Shown piece by piece: positions 43,229 through 53,652 of a stretch of 53,652 nucleotides of DNA (positions are counted from its first letter, which is position 1; every line of letters starts with the position of its first letter). Made by a program: the position numbers and the translations under genes. Below the pieces are notes generated by a model. The model ran no database searches. It saw nothing but the letters and a program-made list of their open reading frames with translations, and was not told the origin of the DNA. The stretch spans positions 1-53,652 of the forward strand of contig MEPW01000011.1 in assembly GCA_001769975.1 (NCBI GenBank), read 5' to 3'. The DNA is from Bdellovibrionales bacterium RIFOXYA1_FULL_36_14 (GTDB lineage Bacteria; Bdellovibrionota; Bacteriovoracia; Bacteriovoracales; Bacteriovoracaceae).

Positions 43229-45994
43229 TTATGTTTTAATATTTTTACGTATTACCTCGATCAAATTCTCCATCGTATATGGCTTTGCCAATGAGGCATT
43301 AAACCCATGCTCCAAGGGTTTTGCCAAAACTGGATCATCTGAATATCCACTGCATGCAATACCAAGAAAATTACTAAATATTTTTCTTAATTCCCCTATT
43401 ACTTCCCTTCCGCCCGCTTCCCCCGGAATCGTCAAATCAAGCATAACCAAAGAAAAGGGATTTGCGGATTTAAAGGCTTCTGTAAAAAATTTAATTGTTT
43501 CTTCGCCATTTTTAGCACAAGTAACCGTATACCCAATTTCCTTTAAATAATAAGCAAATATTTGAAGCAAATACTCTTCATCATCCATTATTAAAGCATT
43601 GCCTTGAAATTTCTGTTTATTCAAAACTTCTTTTTGCTGAATCACTTTTTTCTCTAAACAAGCTGGAAGATAAATTATGAACGTAGTCCCCGCCCCTAGC
43701 TGTGATTTCACTTCAATCTCACCTTCATGTTTTTTTATGATAGAATAAGCAGTCGCAAGGCCCAAACCACTACCTTGCTGTTTAGTTGAAAAAAACGGAT
43801 CAAAAATTTTTGTTAAATGCTCGGGTGAAATACCAATCCCTTGGTCTTTAATAGAAATACAGATATACGTATTTTCTTTTAATCCCACTGGAAGATTTTC
43901 CCCTTTGACAATATTTCGTACTGATACAAAAAGCTCACCAGCTAGTGGCATAGCTTGTTTTGCATTTATAACAATATTGTCAATAATTTGTCCTATTTGA
44001 TTTTCATCAATACAAACATCCCAAACACTCTCCGGTATAGACTTTTTAAGTTTAATATTTGAACCACTCAGGGCAAATTCTAACGAGTGAATTAGAATTG
44101 GAATCACTGACTGCTGCTTGGAAACAGGATGTCCGCCCTTAGAAAATGTAAGTAGTTGCATAGAAAGATCTTTAGCCCGACTAAACATAGTCAAAGATTT
44201 TGATAAATAAGCAGAGATATTACTAAATTTTCCATCTCGTGCTTCACTGTTTGCCAAATCAATAAAACCAAAAATTCCACCCAACAAATTATTAAAATCG
44301 TGGGCAATTCCCCCTGCTAAAATACCAATCGATTCCAATTTTTGCACCTTAAATGCATGTTCTTCTAACTTTTTGCGACTAGTAACATCCTCCAATATAG
44401 TGGCAAATTGGTTTTGACATGGGCGGTACGCCGTTACTGCCAAATATTTATCAAATTCTTTAGAATAGTATTCAAATTTAATTGATTCACCTGTTAGGGC
44501 AACTTCTCCATAACGCTCTATTAGACTTTTTTCTGTTTCCGGCATTACCTCGAGTATCGTTTTACCAATAATATTTTCACGTTTTAAATTAATTAAATTT
44601 TCAAAACTTGGATTGATATCCAAAAAACGGAAATTAATTGGATTTTGCTTATCATCAAGAATTATTTCATGAACTGCTAACCCTAATTGCATTTCTGTGA
44701 CCAAAGTACGAAATTTTCTTTCGCTCTCTTTTAAAATTTCGTCTGCTTTTTTCTTTTCGGTAATATCGCGGGCAGTTGAGATCGCACCAATAACTTTTCC
44801 ATCTTTATTTTTCAAAACCCGTGACCACCAAGCCAAGAGTCTTTTTTCCCCATCGAAACGTTTTTGCCAACTTTCCACATAAAACATATTTTCAGAACCT
44901 TTAAACAGAGGGCCCATTATTTCGTATGTTTTTTGCTCTCCTATAAAATAACTGGATGCTTCTTTACCTATAACATCTGATCCAAAAAAATTCAGTCCTG
45001 CTTGGTTAATCCAATTGTATTTTTTATTTTCATCTACTTCCGCAATAATATCAGGAACTGTTTCAACTACCCCATTAATTCGACTTAAGCTTTTTCTAAG
45101 TTCAAGCTCTGTGGCTTGAAGCTGTTGATTAGAGGCTCGTAATTGCTGTTCTGTTGCCTGAAGTTGTTGATTAGCCGCTTGTAGTTCAACTGTTTTTTTA
45201 TTCACCAATTGGTCAAGATGTTTTGTGTTTTTCTCAATACTTTCAGCTGCAAAATTTAAAACCAAAGAGAGATTTCCGATTTCATCTTTTTGCTTTATCT
45301 GAATTCTTTCCTTGTATTCCCCTTTTTGAATTTTTTCCGCAAATTGTTCTAAACATTTCAACGGATAAACTATCGCTTTAATAATCCACCAGTTAAGAAA
45401 TAAAACAAGCAATAACGATATTATAAAAACAAGTATAATAATAAATTCAGCGCGTTTTGCTAAATTTACTACTTCAGAAAAAAGTTCTTTTACTCGTTTT
45501 TGGGCACTATCTCCAATTAATTGGGACTGCATTAATAATTTTTCTACTTGCTCTTTTCCTTCTGTCTTGGTGATTTCACCTGCCTTGATATAATTTTCTT
45601 TTTTAAATTCTGCTATTACTTTTGCCCGGATAAAATCCCAGGCAAGAAATGTATTTTTAAGTTTAAGGACATCTTGTTTATTGCCCTGGCACAACTCATA
45701 GATAGTTGCAATATTATTTAATTGAGACTTTTTTTCTGATTCCACTTTATTAATAAGTTGTTGCACCTCCGTGTTATTTTTTCTTAACAAAACAATATCT
45801 TTCATAGTTTTATGAATAACATGAACACCTTCGCGAAATTCCCGAACTTTGTTAGTAACTTGCAAAGAATGATTATCTATGTTGGTTATGTTAGAAATTA
45901 TTAAGCGAAACATATCAAATGACGAAAGTCCCCAAAAAATAAAAATTACTAAAATCATTCCAAAACAAAGCATTAATCTGGTTCTAATTTTCAT
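43229..45994 (-). CDS. Hybrid sensor histidine kinase with PAS domains and receiver
   Basis: A 921-aa multidomain kinase. TM1 (about 7-25), a helical periplasmic sensor of about 155 residues, TM2 (about 183-203), HAMP, a Gln/Leu-rich coiled coil (about 255-300, QQLQATEQQLRASN), two PAS domains (about 305-415 and 425-540), the His kinase domain with His565 in GGIAHDFNNLLGG, ATPase motifs NAKQAM, DQGIGI and GSGLGLATAY, and a receiver domain with Asp853 in MLDLTIPG. The sensor plus HAMP arrangement resembles chemoreceptors. It is last in a minus-strand operon, 8 bases after cheD. Signal unknown. Confidence 0.93.
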   Translation of the reverse strand: MKIRTRLMLCFGMILVIFIFWGLSSFDMFRLIISNITNIDNHSLQVTNKVREFREGVHVIHKTMKDIVLLRKNNTEVQQLINKVESEKKSQLNNIATIYELCQGNKQDVLKLKNTFLAWDFIRAKVIAEFKKENYIKAGEITKTEGKEQVEKLLMQSQLIGDSAQKRVKELFSEVVNLAKRAEFIIILVFIISLLLVLFLNWWIIKAIVYPLKCLEQFAEKIQKGEYKERIQIKQKDEIGNLSLVLNFAAESIEKNTKHLDQLVNKKTVELQAANQQLQATEQQLRASNQQLQATELELRKSLSRINGVVETVPDIIAEVDENKKYNWINQAGLNFFGSDVIGKEASSYFIGEQKTYEIMGPLFKGSENMFYVESWQKRFDGEKRLLAWWSRVLKNKDGKVIGAISTARDITEKKKADEILKESERKFRTLVTEMQLGLAVHEIILDDKQNPINFRFLDINPSFENLINLKRENIIGKTILEVMPETEKSLIERYGEVALTGESIKFEYYSKEFDKYLAVTAYRPCQNQFATILEDVTSRKKLEEHAFKVQKLESIGILAGGIAHDFNNLLGGIFGFIDLANSEARDGKFSNISAYLSKSLTMFSRAKDLSMQLLTFSKGGHPVSKQQSVIPILIHSLEFALSGSNIKLKKSIPESVWDVCIDENQIGQIIDNIVINAKQAMPLAGELFVSVRNIVKGENLPVGLKENTYICISIKDQGIGISPEHLTKIFDPFFSTKQQGSGLGLATAYSIIKKHEGEIEVKSQLGAGTTFIIYLPACLEKKVIQQKEVLNKQKFQGNALIMDDEEYLLQIFAYYLKEIGYTVTCAKNGEETIKFFTEAFKSANPFSLVMLDLTIPGEAGGREVIGELRKIFSNFLGIACSGYSDDPVLAKPLEHGFNASLAKPYTMENLIEVIRKNIKT

Positions 45995-46002
45995 AAATAA
46001 TC

Positions 46003-46509
46003 CTAAAATTCGTAAAAAACGCTTTCTGAACTATCACCCACTGTATAGCGAATTTGTCTATGTTGTATGTCCAAAATGGCTGACTTTCGATCATGTCCCC
46101 CTAGGGCTGTTTTTTCTATAGGTATGCCAAAATTTTTAAGGCAGGTACTTACTGAATTGATGATAGGTGTACAAATAATATCATTTGGGCTTTTTAGTAC
46201 ATTTCCCGCACCGATGGCAAACGCTTTCATATTTTTTTTTACTGATCCACTATTAATAAGCCTATCGACGAGAGTAGGAATAGCACCTTCTGCATATCGA
46301 CAGTCACTTTCTGACAACGTATGTTTATTAGTACCTGGTAACATCACATGTGCAATTCCACCAATTACATTGCATGGATCAACAATAACTACCGCTATGC
46401 AAGACCCCAGTGGCCCTGAATTAATTATAAATGCGCCATTATCAATAGCGATTTCTCCTGTTTGTAATAAAACAAACTTATCCAAAGATATTTCATTTTC
46501 AGTGATCAT
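46003..46509 (-). CDS. cheD: Chemoreceptor glutamine deamidase CheD-like
   Basis: Deamidates glutamines in chemoreceptors to tune their sensitivity. The 168-aa protein has the active-site pair in correct spacing: Cys37 in GSCIAVVIVD and His54 in GGIAHVMLP, 17 residues apart as in Thermotoga CheD (Cys27, His44). The Thr six residues before the Cys is Ser31 here. ALGGHD is also typical. It overlaps atpB by 11 bases and precedes the hybrid kinase by 8, so it may act on that kinase or on chemoreceptors elsewhere. No cheC is near. Confidence 0.88.
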   Translation of the reverse strand: MITENEISLDKFVLLQTGEIAIDNGAFIINSGPLGSCIAVVIVDPCNVIGGIAHVMLPGTNKHTLSESDCRYAEGAIPTLVDRLINSGSVKKNMKAFAIGAGNVLKSPNDIICTPIINSVSTCLKNFGIPIEKTALGGHDRKSAILDIQHRQIRYTVGDSSESVFYEF

Positions 46510-47251
46510 GCTTTGTTGCTAAACTGATATACACCATAGATAGTGCAGTAAAAACATAAGCTTGAATAAAACTCACCATAAGACCAAAAAATAAAAAAAT
46601 AATTGGTACACCCACTGGCACAAGATCATAAAAAGTAGTTAGCACCAAATGATCCCCCATAATATTACCCCTAAGTCGCAAAGAAAGGGTAATGGGTCTG
46701 AATAAATGTGAAATCAATTCTATTGGAAATATAAGAAAACTCATATACCAAAGTGGCCCGGCAAAATGTTTTAAATAATTTAAAATGCCATGGGCCCGAA
46801 CACCTTTAAGATTATAAAAAACAAATGAAAATACACCTAAAGCTAAAGTCGTGCTCATGTGCTCCGTTGGAGGCATAATTCCCGGAATGAGTCCAACCAA
46901 ATTAGAAAAGAAAATAATTAGAAAAACAATTGATACAAAGGAAAAGCATTGCTTCGCTTTTTCTTCCCCCATGACTAGTAATGCTTGAGAAAAAATAAAT
47001 TTGCCATACATATCTATGAGGCTTCTTATCGATATTTTATTATCTGGGTTTATCGGATTAGGGGAATTTATTATACTTATTCTGTACCAAAATCCTATTA
47101 CCAAAATAAATATAACTATAAAAATAAAAGACAAAACATGTTCCGGTACACCCGTATTGTTTTTAATCGTGGAAAGCCAGGTAAATCCTTCGCTGGAAAA
47201 AGCTTCCCAAGAATAACAAATAGAAAAAAAATATATTAATAATTTATTCAT
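46499..47251 (-). CDS. atpB: ATP synthase F0 subunit a
   Basis: Proton-conducting a subunit of the F-type ATPase. The 250-aa protein has five or six helices, and the essential Arg in LSLRLRGN (E. coli Arg210), then GDHLVL, and QAYVFTALSMVYISLA near the end. In E. coli the next loop has AGELIF; here a histidine sits near that place, a common variant, but the usual acidic partner in the last helix reads FGLMVSFIQAYVF, with Gly. The c subunit gene, which normally follows, is not here: cheD overlaps the end by 11 bases. A 7-bp overlap joins it to the small membrane gene upstream. Confidence 0.93.
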   Translation of the reverse strand: MNKLLIYFFSICYSWEAFSSEGFTWLSTIKNNTGVPEHVLSFIFIVIFILVIGFWYRISIINSPNPINPDNKISIRSLIDMYGKFIFSQALLVMGEEKAKQCFSFVSIVFLIIFFSNLVGLIPGIMPPTEHMSTTLALGVFSFVFYNLKGVRAHGILNYLKHFAGPLWYMSFLIFPIELISHLFRPITLSLRLRGNIMGDHLVLTTFYDLVPVGVPIIFLFFGLMVSFIQAYVFTALSMVYISLATKHDH

Positions 47252-47606
47252 TTGTTTTTATTTTCCTAATAGAAAAATATAATATTATTACTTGTATAAA
47301 ATAAAGTCCCGCTGTAAAGATAATTTTTTTTCCTATGATTTTATATCCCCAATACAGTGTTATTAATAAAAGTGCATTTTTTATTATAATTGTAAATACG
47401 GCTATTGTAAGTTCTTTTTTGGAAGTTTTCTTATCACTGCCCATAGATTTGAAAAGAATTTTTCCAAAATAAAAAAGCAAAATAAATGACAAAATAATTA
47501 CAGTATAGGTTATCAAATATACATATAAAACTTCATTTACACCGATAAAAGCCAAAAGCCCCAAATAAACCAATATGCTCACTAAAAAATAAATTAAAAA
47601 ATTCAT
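47244..47606 (-). CDS. Small four-helix membrane protein, AtpI-like position
   Basis: A 120-aa protein with four hydrophobic helices and a charged middle (KSMGSDKKTSKKEL). Its place directly before atpB, with an 8-base overlap, is that of the ATP synthase I (AtpI) assembly factor, and size and topology fit. I see no decisive motif, so AtpI is an inference from position. Confidence 0.5.
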   Translation of the reverse strand: MNFLIYFLVSILVYLGLLAFIGVNEVLYVYLITYTVIILSFILLFYFGKILFKSMGSDKKTSKKELTIAVFTIIIKNALLLITLYWGYKIIGKKIIFTAGLYFIQVIILYFSIRKIKTNE

Positions 47607-47611
47607 TTCAA

Positions 47612-48406
47612 CTACCTTTTTCGAGCAACCCTTCTCTCGTAAATTGAGTTAAGTCGGTTTTGTAATACTTTAGTATTTGGATAGTCTCCAAAAATAGAAT
47701 AATACAAATTATATGCTTCTTCTAGCTGCTCCATGGTTTCATGACAATTGGCCATTAAATATTTAGTATGTACAATGTTATCTTTTCGTGTTTCTTGTGA
47801 AATATATTGAGACCAATAATCCAAGGCTTTTTGCCATTGTTTTTCTTTGAAATATATATGACCTAATTCATAAAAAGCCTGAACTTTATACTCGTGAGAA
47901 ACACTATTTGAGATGATTTCAAACCTTTGTTTGGCAATATCGTGATTCATTAAATAAGTATCACAAAGACCTAATCTATATTCATAAAAATCATGTTTTT
48001 TAAGCCTTGGTTGAAACTTGATAAGTTTCTGATAACCTGCTTTAGCTTCTTTATATTTTCCTAAAAAAGAAAACTTAATTTCAGCAATTTTTTCCTCGCT
48101 CATATAAAGCCACTTCGGATCGCTTGTAACTTCTATGACCTGCCTAAAATATTGTATTGCCTTAAGGTTATTAAATAAATGAGTTGAGTAAAGTTCTCCG
48201 AGTTGAAAATATATTTTTGTCTTTATATCGTCAGGACAATCAACCTTTAAAATCTCTTCATATTTCCCGATAGCCTTTTGTACCTCTTGGCGGGCAAGAT
48301 AGTCTTGGGCAATTAAAATTTCTTTTTGCAACCTGGGAGAAAAATCACAAGATATTAAAAAACACAAAATAATAATTTGGGTGATTATATTTAAAATAAC
48401 GCCCAC
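47612..48406 (-). CDS. TPR-type lipoprotein
   Basis: A 264-aa lipoprotein. The signal peptide ends LISC with lipidated Cys20 followed by Asp21, a residue that in enterobacteria keeps lipoproteins in the inner membrane. The rest is a run of TPR-like helical pairs (KAIGKYEEILKVDCPDDIKT, IYFQLGELYS, EYRLGLCDTYLMNHDIAKQR, KALDYWSQYISQE), resembling tol-pal system YbgF-type and BamD-like repeat proteins. It is 5 bases after gyrA and 5 before the small membrane protein gene. Function unknown; a protein-protein scaffold in the envelope. Confidence 0.82.
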   Translation of the reverse strand: MGVILNIITQIIILCFLISCDFSPRLQKEILIAQDYLARQEVQKAIGKYEEILKVDCPDDIKTKIYFQLGELYSTHLFNNLKAIQYFRQVIEVTSDPKWLYMSEEKIAEIKFSFLGKYKEAKAGYQKLIKFQPRLKKHDFYEYRLGLCDTYLMNHDIAKQRFEIISNSVSHEYKVQAFYELGHIYFKEKQWQKALDYWSQYISQETRKDNIVHTKYLMANCHETMEQLEEAYNLYYSIFGDYPNTKVLQNRLNSIYERRVARKR

Positions 48407-48411
48407 CCCCC

Positions 48412-51003
48412 CTATTTTTCTTCTTCTTCTTCTGGTGTTTCTTCTATGGACTTGATATCTTCAGATTCGACAATTTCTAAACTTTCTATCGGCTCATTAA
48501 TTTTGGAATTATTTTCTGTTTCAGATTCAGGATCACAAAAATTTTCAACTGCAACCACTTTTTCCCCTTCCTTAAGTCTGATAAGTCGAACTCCTTGTGT
48601 CGTTCTACCGATTAGAGATATTCCAGAAATTTTAATGCGAATAACTTGTCCTTTATCGGTAATAATCATCAAATCATCACTATCGGTAACTGGTTTTATT
48701 GATATTATCTCACCGGTTTTTTCGGTTAGTTTCATCGCAAGAATACCTTTACCGCCCCTACTTTGTTTACGATATTGTGAAACACCAGTTCGCTTTCCAT
48801 ATCCATTATCGGTTATAGAAAAAATTTCTACAGAATCATCTATGGTTTCCATACCAATTACTTTTTCACTTTCGGACAGATTAATTCCTTTCATTCCCTG
48901 AGAAACCCTTCCTAAAACTCGACAGTCATCTTCAGCAAAACGAATAATTTTTCCCGAACTTGAACAGAGTAATACGTCTTTTTTACCATCTGTTACTCTA
49001 ACACCCAGTAATGAGTCGCTATCTTGAATTTTAATTGCCCGCAAGCCATTTTGTTGAATTCTGACATATTCATCATAACTGGATCTTTTAATTAAACCTC
49101 TTTCAGTAGCAAAAACTAAAAACATCCCGTCCATTTTATTTTCATCATCAATTGCAATGATTTCTTTTATTTTCTCCGTGGAAGATATCGGCAATAAATT
49201 AGCCAAATTTCGACCTTTAGCCGTTCTTACACCCTCGGGAATATCATAAACTTTCTTTGAAAAAACCTGACCTTTAGAGGTGAAGAATAAAATCGTAGCG
49301 TGGGTATTTGCAGTAAAAATATTTGTAAAAAAATCATCATCTGTACTGGCGGCTCCCTTAACACCGGACCCACCTCGTTTTTGAGCACGATAGGTATCAT
49401 TAGCCATTCTTTTAATATAGCCTTTATGGGTAATGGTTACGATAACTTGTTCATTTTTTATAAGGTCTTTTACTTCAATTTCCTTTCCTCTGGCTACGAT
49501 AACAGTTTTTCTTTTATCACCATAATTTTCCAACATTTCTTGGAACTCTTCTTTAATGATTGCTCTTATCTTAGTTTCATCTTTAAGAATGCCTTCCAGT
49601 TTTTCAATCTCTTGCATAGTCAGGTTATAATCTTGAATTATTTTGTCTCGCTCAAGGCCTGTGAGTCTTTGTAATCGCATATCTAAAATAGCCTGCGCTT
49701 GAATTTCAGACAATTGATATTTTTCTTGCAATTTCTGTTTTGCCTGACTAGGACCTTCAGCAGTTTTAATTAAGATAATAATTGGATCAATATTCTCTAC
49801 GGCAATTTTTAACCCTTCAAGTACATGAGCTTTTTCTTTAGCTTTATTGAGATCAAAAATAGTTCTTCTAATAATTATTTCTTTTCTATGATCAATAAAA
49901 TACAAAAGTTGATCTTTAATATTTAAAACTTTCGGTGTTCCATTAACTATAGATAAGAAAATAATACCAAAAGATTTTTGGAGTTCAGTGTGTTTATAAA
50001 GCCGGTTTAGGATAACAGATGGGATTTCACCTTTTTTTAAATCTATACAAATTCTAATTCCCAATCGGTTTGATTCATCTCGTATGTCGGAAACACCTTC
50101 GACGACTTTTTTATTAACTAACTCTGCAATTTTTTCGATTAATTTGGATTTATTAACTTGATAAGGAATTTCTGATATAACAATTCTTTCTCTTTCATCT
50201 CCTTTGCCATAAGCTTCTACTTCCACTTTTGATCTAATCTGGATAATACCTTTTCCTGTGGTATAAGCAGATCTAATTCCTTCTAATCCATGTATTTCAC
50301 CACCTGTTGGAAAATCTGGACCAGGAATCAACATAAGCAATTCTTCAATACTGGTATTTCGATTATCTACTAAAGCTAAAAGTGCCTTCATAATTTCTGT
50401 CAAATTATGAGGAGGTATGTTCGTCGCCATACCAACAGCAATACCGGCTGAACCATTTACTAATAAATTAGGAAGTTTCGCTGGTAGTACTTTAGGTTCC
50501 TGTAAAGACTCATCATAATTGGGTTGCCAATCAACGGTATCTTTATCTAAATCTTTAAGCATCTCTTCCGAGAGTTTTTTCATTCGAATCTCGGTATACC
50601 TCATAGCCGCTGCTTCATCACCATCAATAGATCCAAAGTTTCCTTGTCCATCTACAAGTGGATATCTCATGGAAAAATCTTGAGCCATTCTTACAATCGT
50701 ATGGTAAACCGCTGTATCACCATGAGGATGGTATTTACCAATAACATCGCCTACAACTCTTGCTGACTTTAAAAAAGGTTTATTATGATAATTATTAAGA
50801 GTCCGCATTGCAAACAATACTCTGCGGTGTACTGGCTTTAATCCATCGCGAACGTCCGGCAAGGCTCTTCCAACAATTACACTCATCGCATAATCTAAAT
50901 AACAACTTCGCATTTCATCTTGAATTATTAACGGTTGAACACCATCAATTTTTTCCTTTGCAATTTTAATTTCACTATCGTCGGTTTTATTATCATCAGT
51001 CAT
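48412..51003 (-). CDS. gyrA: DNA gyrase subunit A
   Basis: Breaks and reseals DNA to introduce negative supercoils with GyrB. The 863-aa protein has catalytic Tyr136 (AAAMRYTE), and the C-terminal beta-pinwheel with GyrA-box-like QKRGGSG and QSRGGKG repeats, then a Glu-rich tail ([10 protein letters not shown]). In the quinolone-resistance region GDTAVYHT, Thr97 replaces Ser83 and His101 replaces Asp87 of E. coli. It is 14 bases after gyrB; GAAGG precedes the ATG. Length is normal for the family. Confidence 0.98.
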   Translation of the reverse strand: MTDDNKTDDSEIKIAKEKIDGVQPLIIQDEMRSCYLDYAMSVIVGRALPDVRDGLKPVHRRVLFAMRTLNNYHNKPFLKSARVVGDVIGKYHPHGDTAVYHTIVRMAQDFSMRYPLVDGQGNFGSIDGDEAAAMRYTEIRMKKLSEEMLKDLDKDTVDWQPNYDESLQEPKVLPAKLPNLLVNGSAGIAVGMATNIPPHNLTEIMKALLALVDNRNTSIEELLMLIPGPDFPTGGEIHGLEGIRSAYTTGKGIIQIRSKVEVEAYGKGDERERIVISEIPYQVNKSKLIEKIAELVNKKVVEGVSDIRDESNRLGIRICIDLKKGEIPSVILNRLYKHTELQKSFGIIFLSIVNGTPKVLNIKDQLLYFIDHRKEIIIRRTIFDLNKAKEKAHVLEGLKIAVENIDPIIILIKTAEGPSQAKQKLQEKYQLSEIQAQAILDMRLQRLTGLERDKIIQDYNLTMQEIEKLEGILKDETKIRAIIKEEFQEMLENYGDKRKTVIVARGKEIEVKDLIKNEQVIVTITHKGYIKRMANDTYRAQKRGGSGVKGAASTDDDFFTNIFTANTHATILFFTSKGQVFSKKVYDIPEGVRTAKGRNLANLLPISSTEKIKEIIAIDDENKMDGMFLVFATERGLIKRSSYDEYVRIQQNGLRAIKIQDSDSLLGVRVTDGKKDVLLCSSSGKIIRFAEDDCRVLGRVSQGMKGINLSESEKVIGMETIDDSVEIFSITDNGYGKRTGVSQYRKQSRGGKGILAMKLTEKTGEIISIKPVTDSDDLMIITDKGQVIRIKISGISLIGRTTQGVRLIRLKEGEKVVAVENFCDPESETENNSKINEPIESLEIVESEDIKSIEETPEEEEEK

Positions 51004-51017
51004 AGGTACCTTCTAAA

Positions 51018-53486
<2,469 letters not shown>

Positions 53487-53507
53487 TTAATGAAAAACTT
53501 AATCCAT

Positions 53508-53652
53508 TTAGTTTTTTAGAATCCTTCCATTTGCAACCAAGATTTTTGTAGCACCATCAATCTTCTCTAATTCTTTTTGAAAGCTCTCGTTTGCAGTTGT
53601 AATTAAAACTTGGTATTTGCATATTTTTAAATAATTAATAAGGTTACCCCAA
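53508..53652 (-). CDS. recF: DNA repair protein RecF, C-terminal end only
   Basis: The last 47 codons of a minus-strand frame that continues past the window: CKYQVLITTANESFQKELEK and TKILVANGRILKN, the usual RecF end (strand with threonines, then a V-x-x-G-x-I turn). RecF loads RecA at gaps. It lies 33 bases before gyrB. Confidence 0.8.
   Translation of the reverse strand, partial: WGNLINYLKICKYQVLITTANESFQKELEKIDGATKILVANGRILKN

Noticed and set aside
46067-46522. A 151-codon open frame antisense to cheD.
   Set aside because: The opposite strand holds an unmistakable CheD with catalytic residues, so this frame is a shadow.
48446-48901. A 151-codon open frame antisense to the gyrA end.
   Set aside because: The composition is Ser/Leu-rich, with no motif, and gyrA occupies the other strand.

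Overview
The window is an AT-rich bacterial chromosome segment that most resembles a Bdellovibrionota (Bdellovibrio/Bacteriovorax-type) genome. This placement is inferred from gene content: the recF-gyrB-gyrA order followed by a TPR lipoprotein and ATP synthase subunit a, a PilZ-like membrane protein, many secreted or lipoprotein genes, a Gram-negative-type GyrB, and paired SurA/parvulin genes. The dnaA/dnaN/oriC region probably lies just beyond the right end.

Layout. (1) 1-941: the end of a tyrosine recombinase abutting tRNA-Ser(GGA), the likely edge of an integrated element that continues leftwards. (2) 1.1-12.8 kb: housekeeping and envelope genes: a GT2 glycosyltransferase, tadA, a membrane PilZ-like protein, a Ppx/GppA-fold lipoprotein, tRNA-Arg(ACG), a GT22-type mannosyltransferase, a methyltransferase, a secreted protein, a subtilase, an SLC6-type transporter, tRNA-Ser(CGA) and an MFS transporter. 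(3) 12.9-19.4 kb: a two-component system beside a stress-type cluster: two paralogous 87-aa proteins flanking an HPF/RaiA-like protein, a CsbD-like protein, a duplicated PRC-barrel protein, a SYLF protein, and a 24-aa small ORF with a perfect Shine-Dalgarno. (4) 19.4-23.1 kb: two NifX-like proteins and a fused double Mrp/MinD-type ferredoxin ATPase cut by a 1.5-kb ISL3-family insertion sequence. (5) 23.3-35 kb: tRNA-Ser(GCT), tRNA-Ser(TGA), serS, and a long operon of seven divergent complex I membrane-arm homologues (A-H-J-K-L-M-N order) plus a giant GYF/TPR membrane protein. (6) 35-43.2 kb: mfd, two periplasmic folding factors and uvrA. (7) 43.2-53.7 kb, minus strand: recF (partial), gyrB, gyrA, TPR lipoprotein, small membrane protein, atpB, cheD and a hybrid histidine kinase, tightly packed.

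The most unusual feature is the complex I-like operon. It encodes only membrane subunits, with no B, C, D, E, F, G or I homologue beside it. Many residues that carry protons or shape the quinone site in real complex I are gone: the NuoK glutamates, the NuoA FDxE motif, the NuoH acidic loop, and the NuoL TM5 glutamate. The set is co-transcribed with a 1099-aa GYF/TPR protein, which suggests a membrane module repurposed for another job. Also notable are all four serine tRNA isoacceptors within 23 kb, two of them next to serS; a lipid-anchored Ppx/GppA relative; a CRP-like site and a 20-bp palindrome upstream of the response regulator; and unusual residues in the quinolone-resistance region of GyrA.

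All calls come from reading motifs and gene order by eye. No database search or structure prediction was run.
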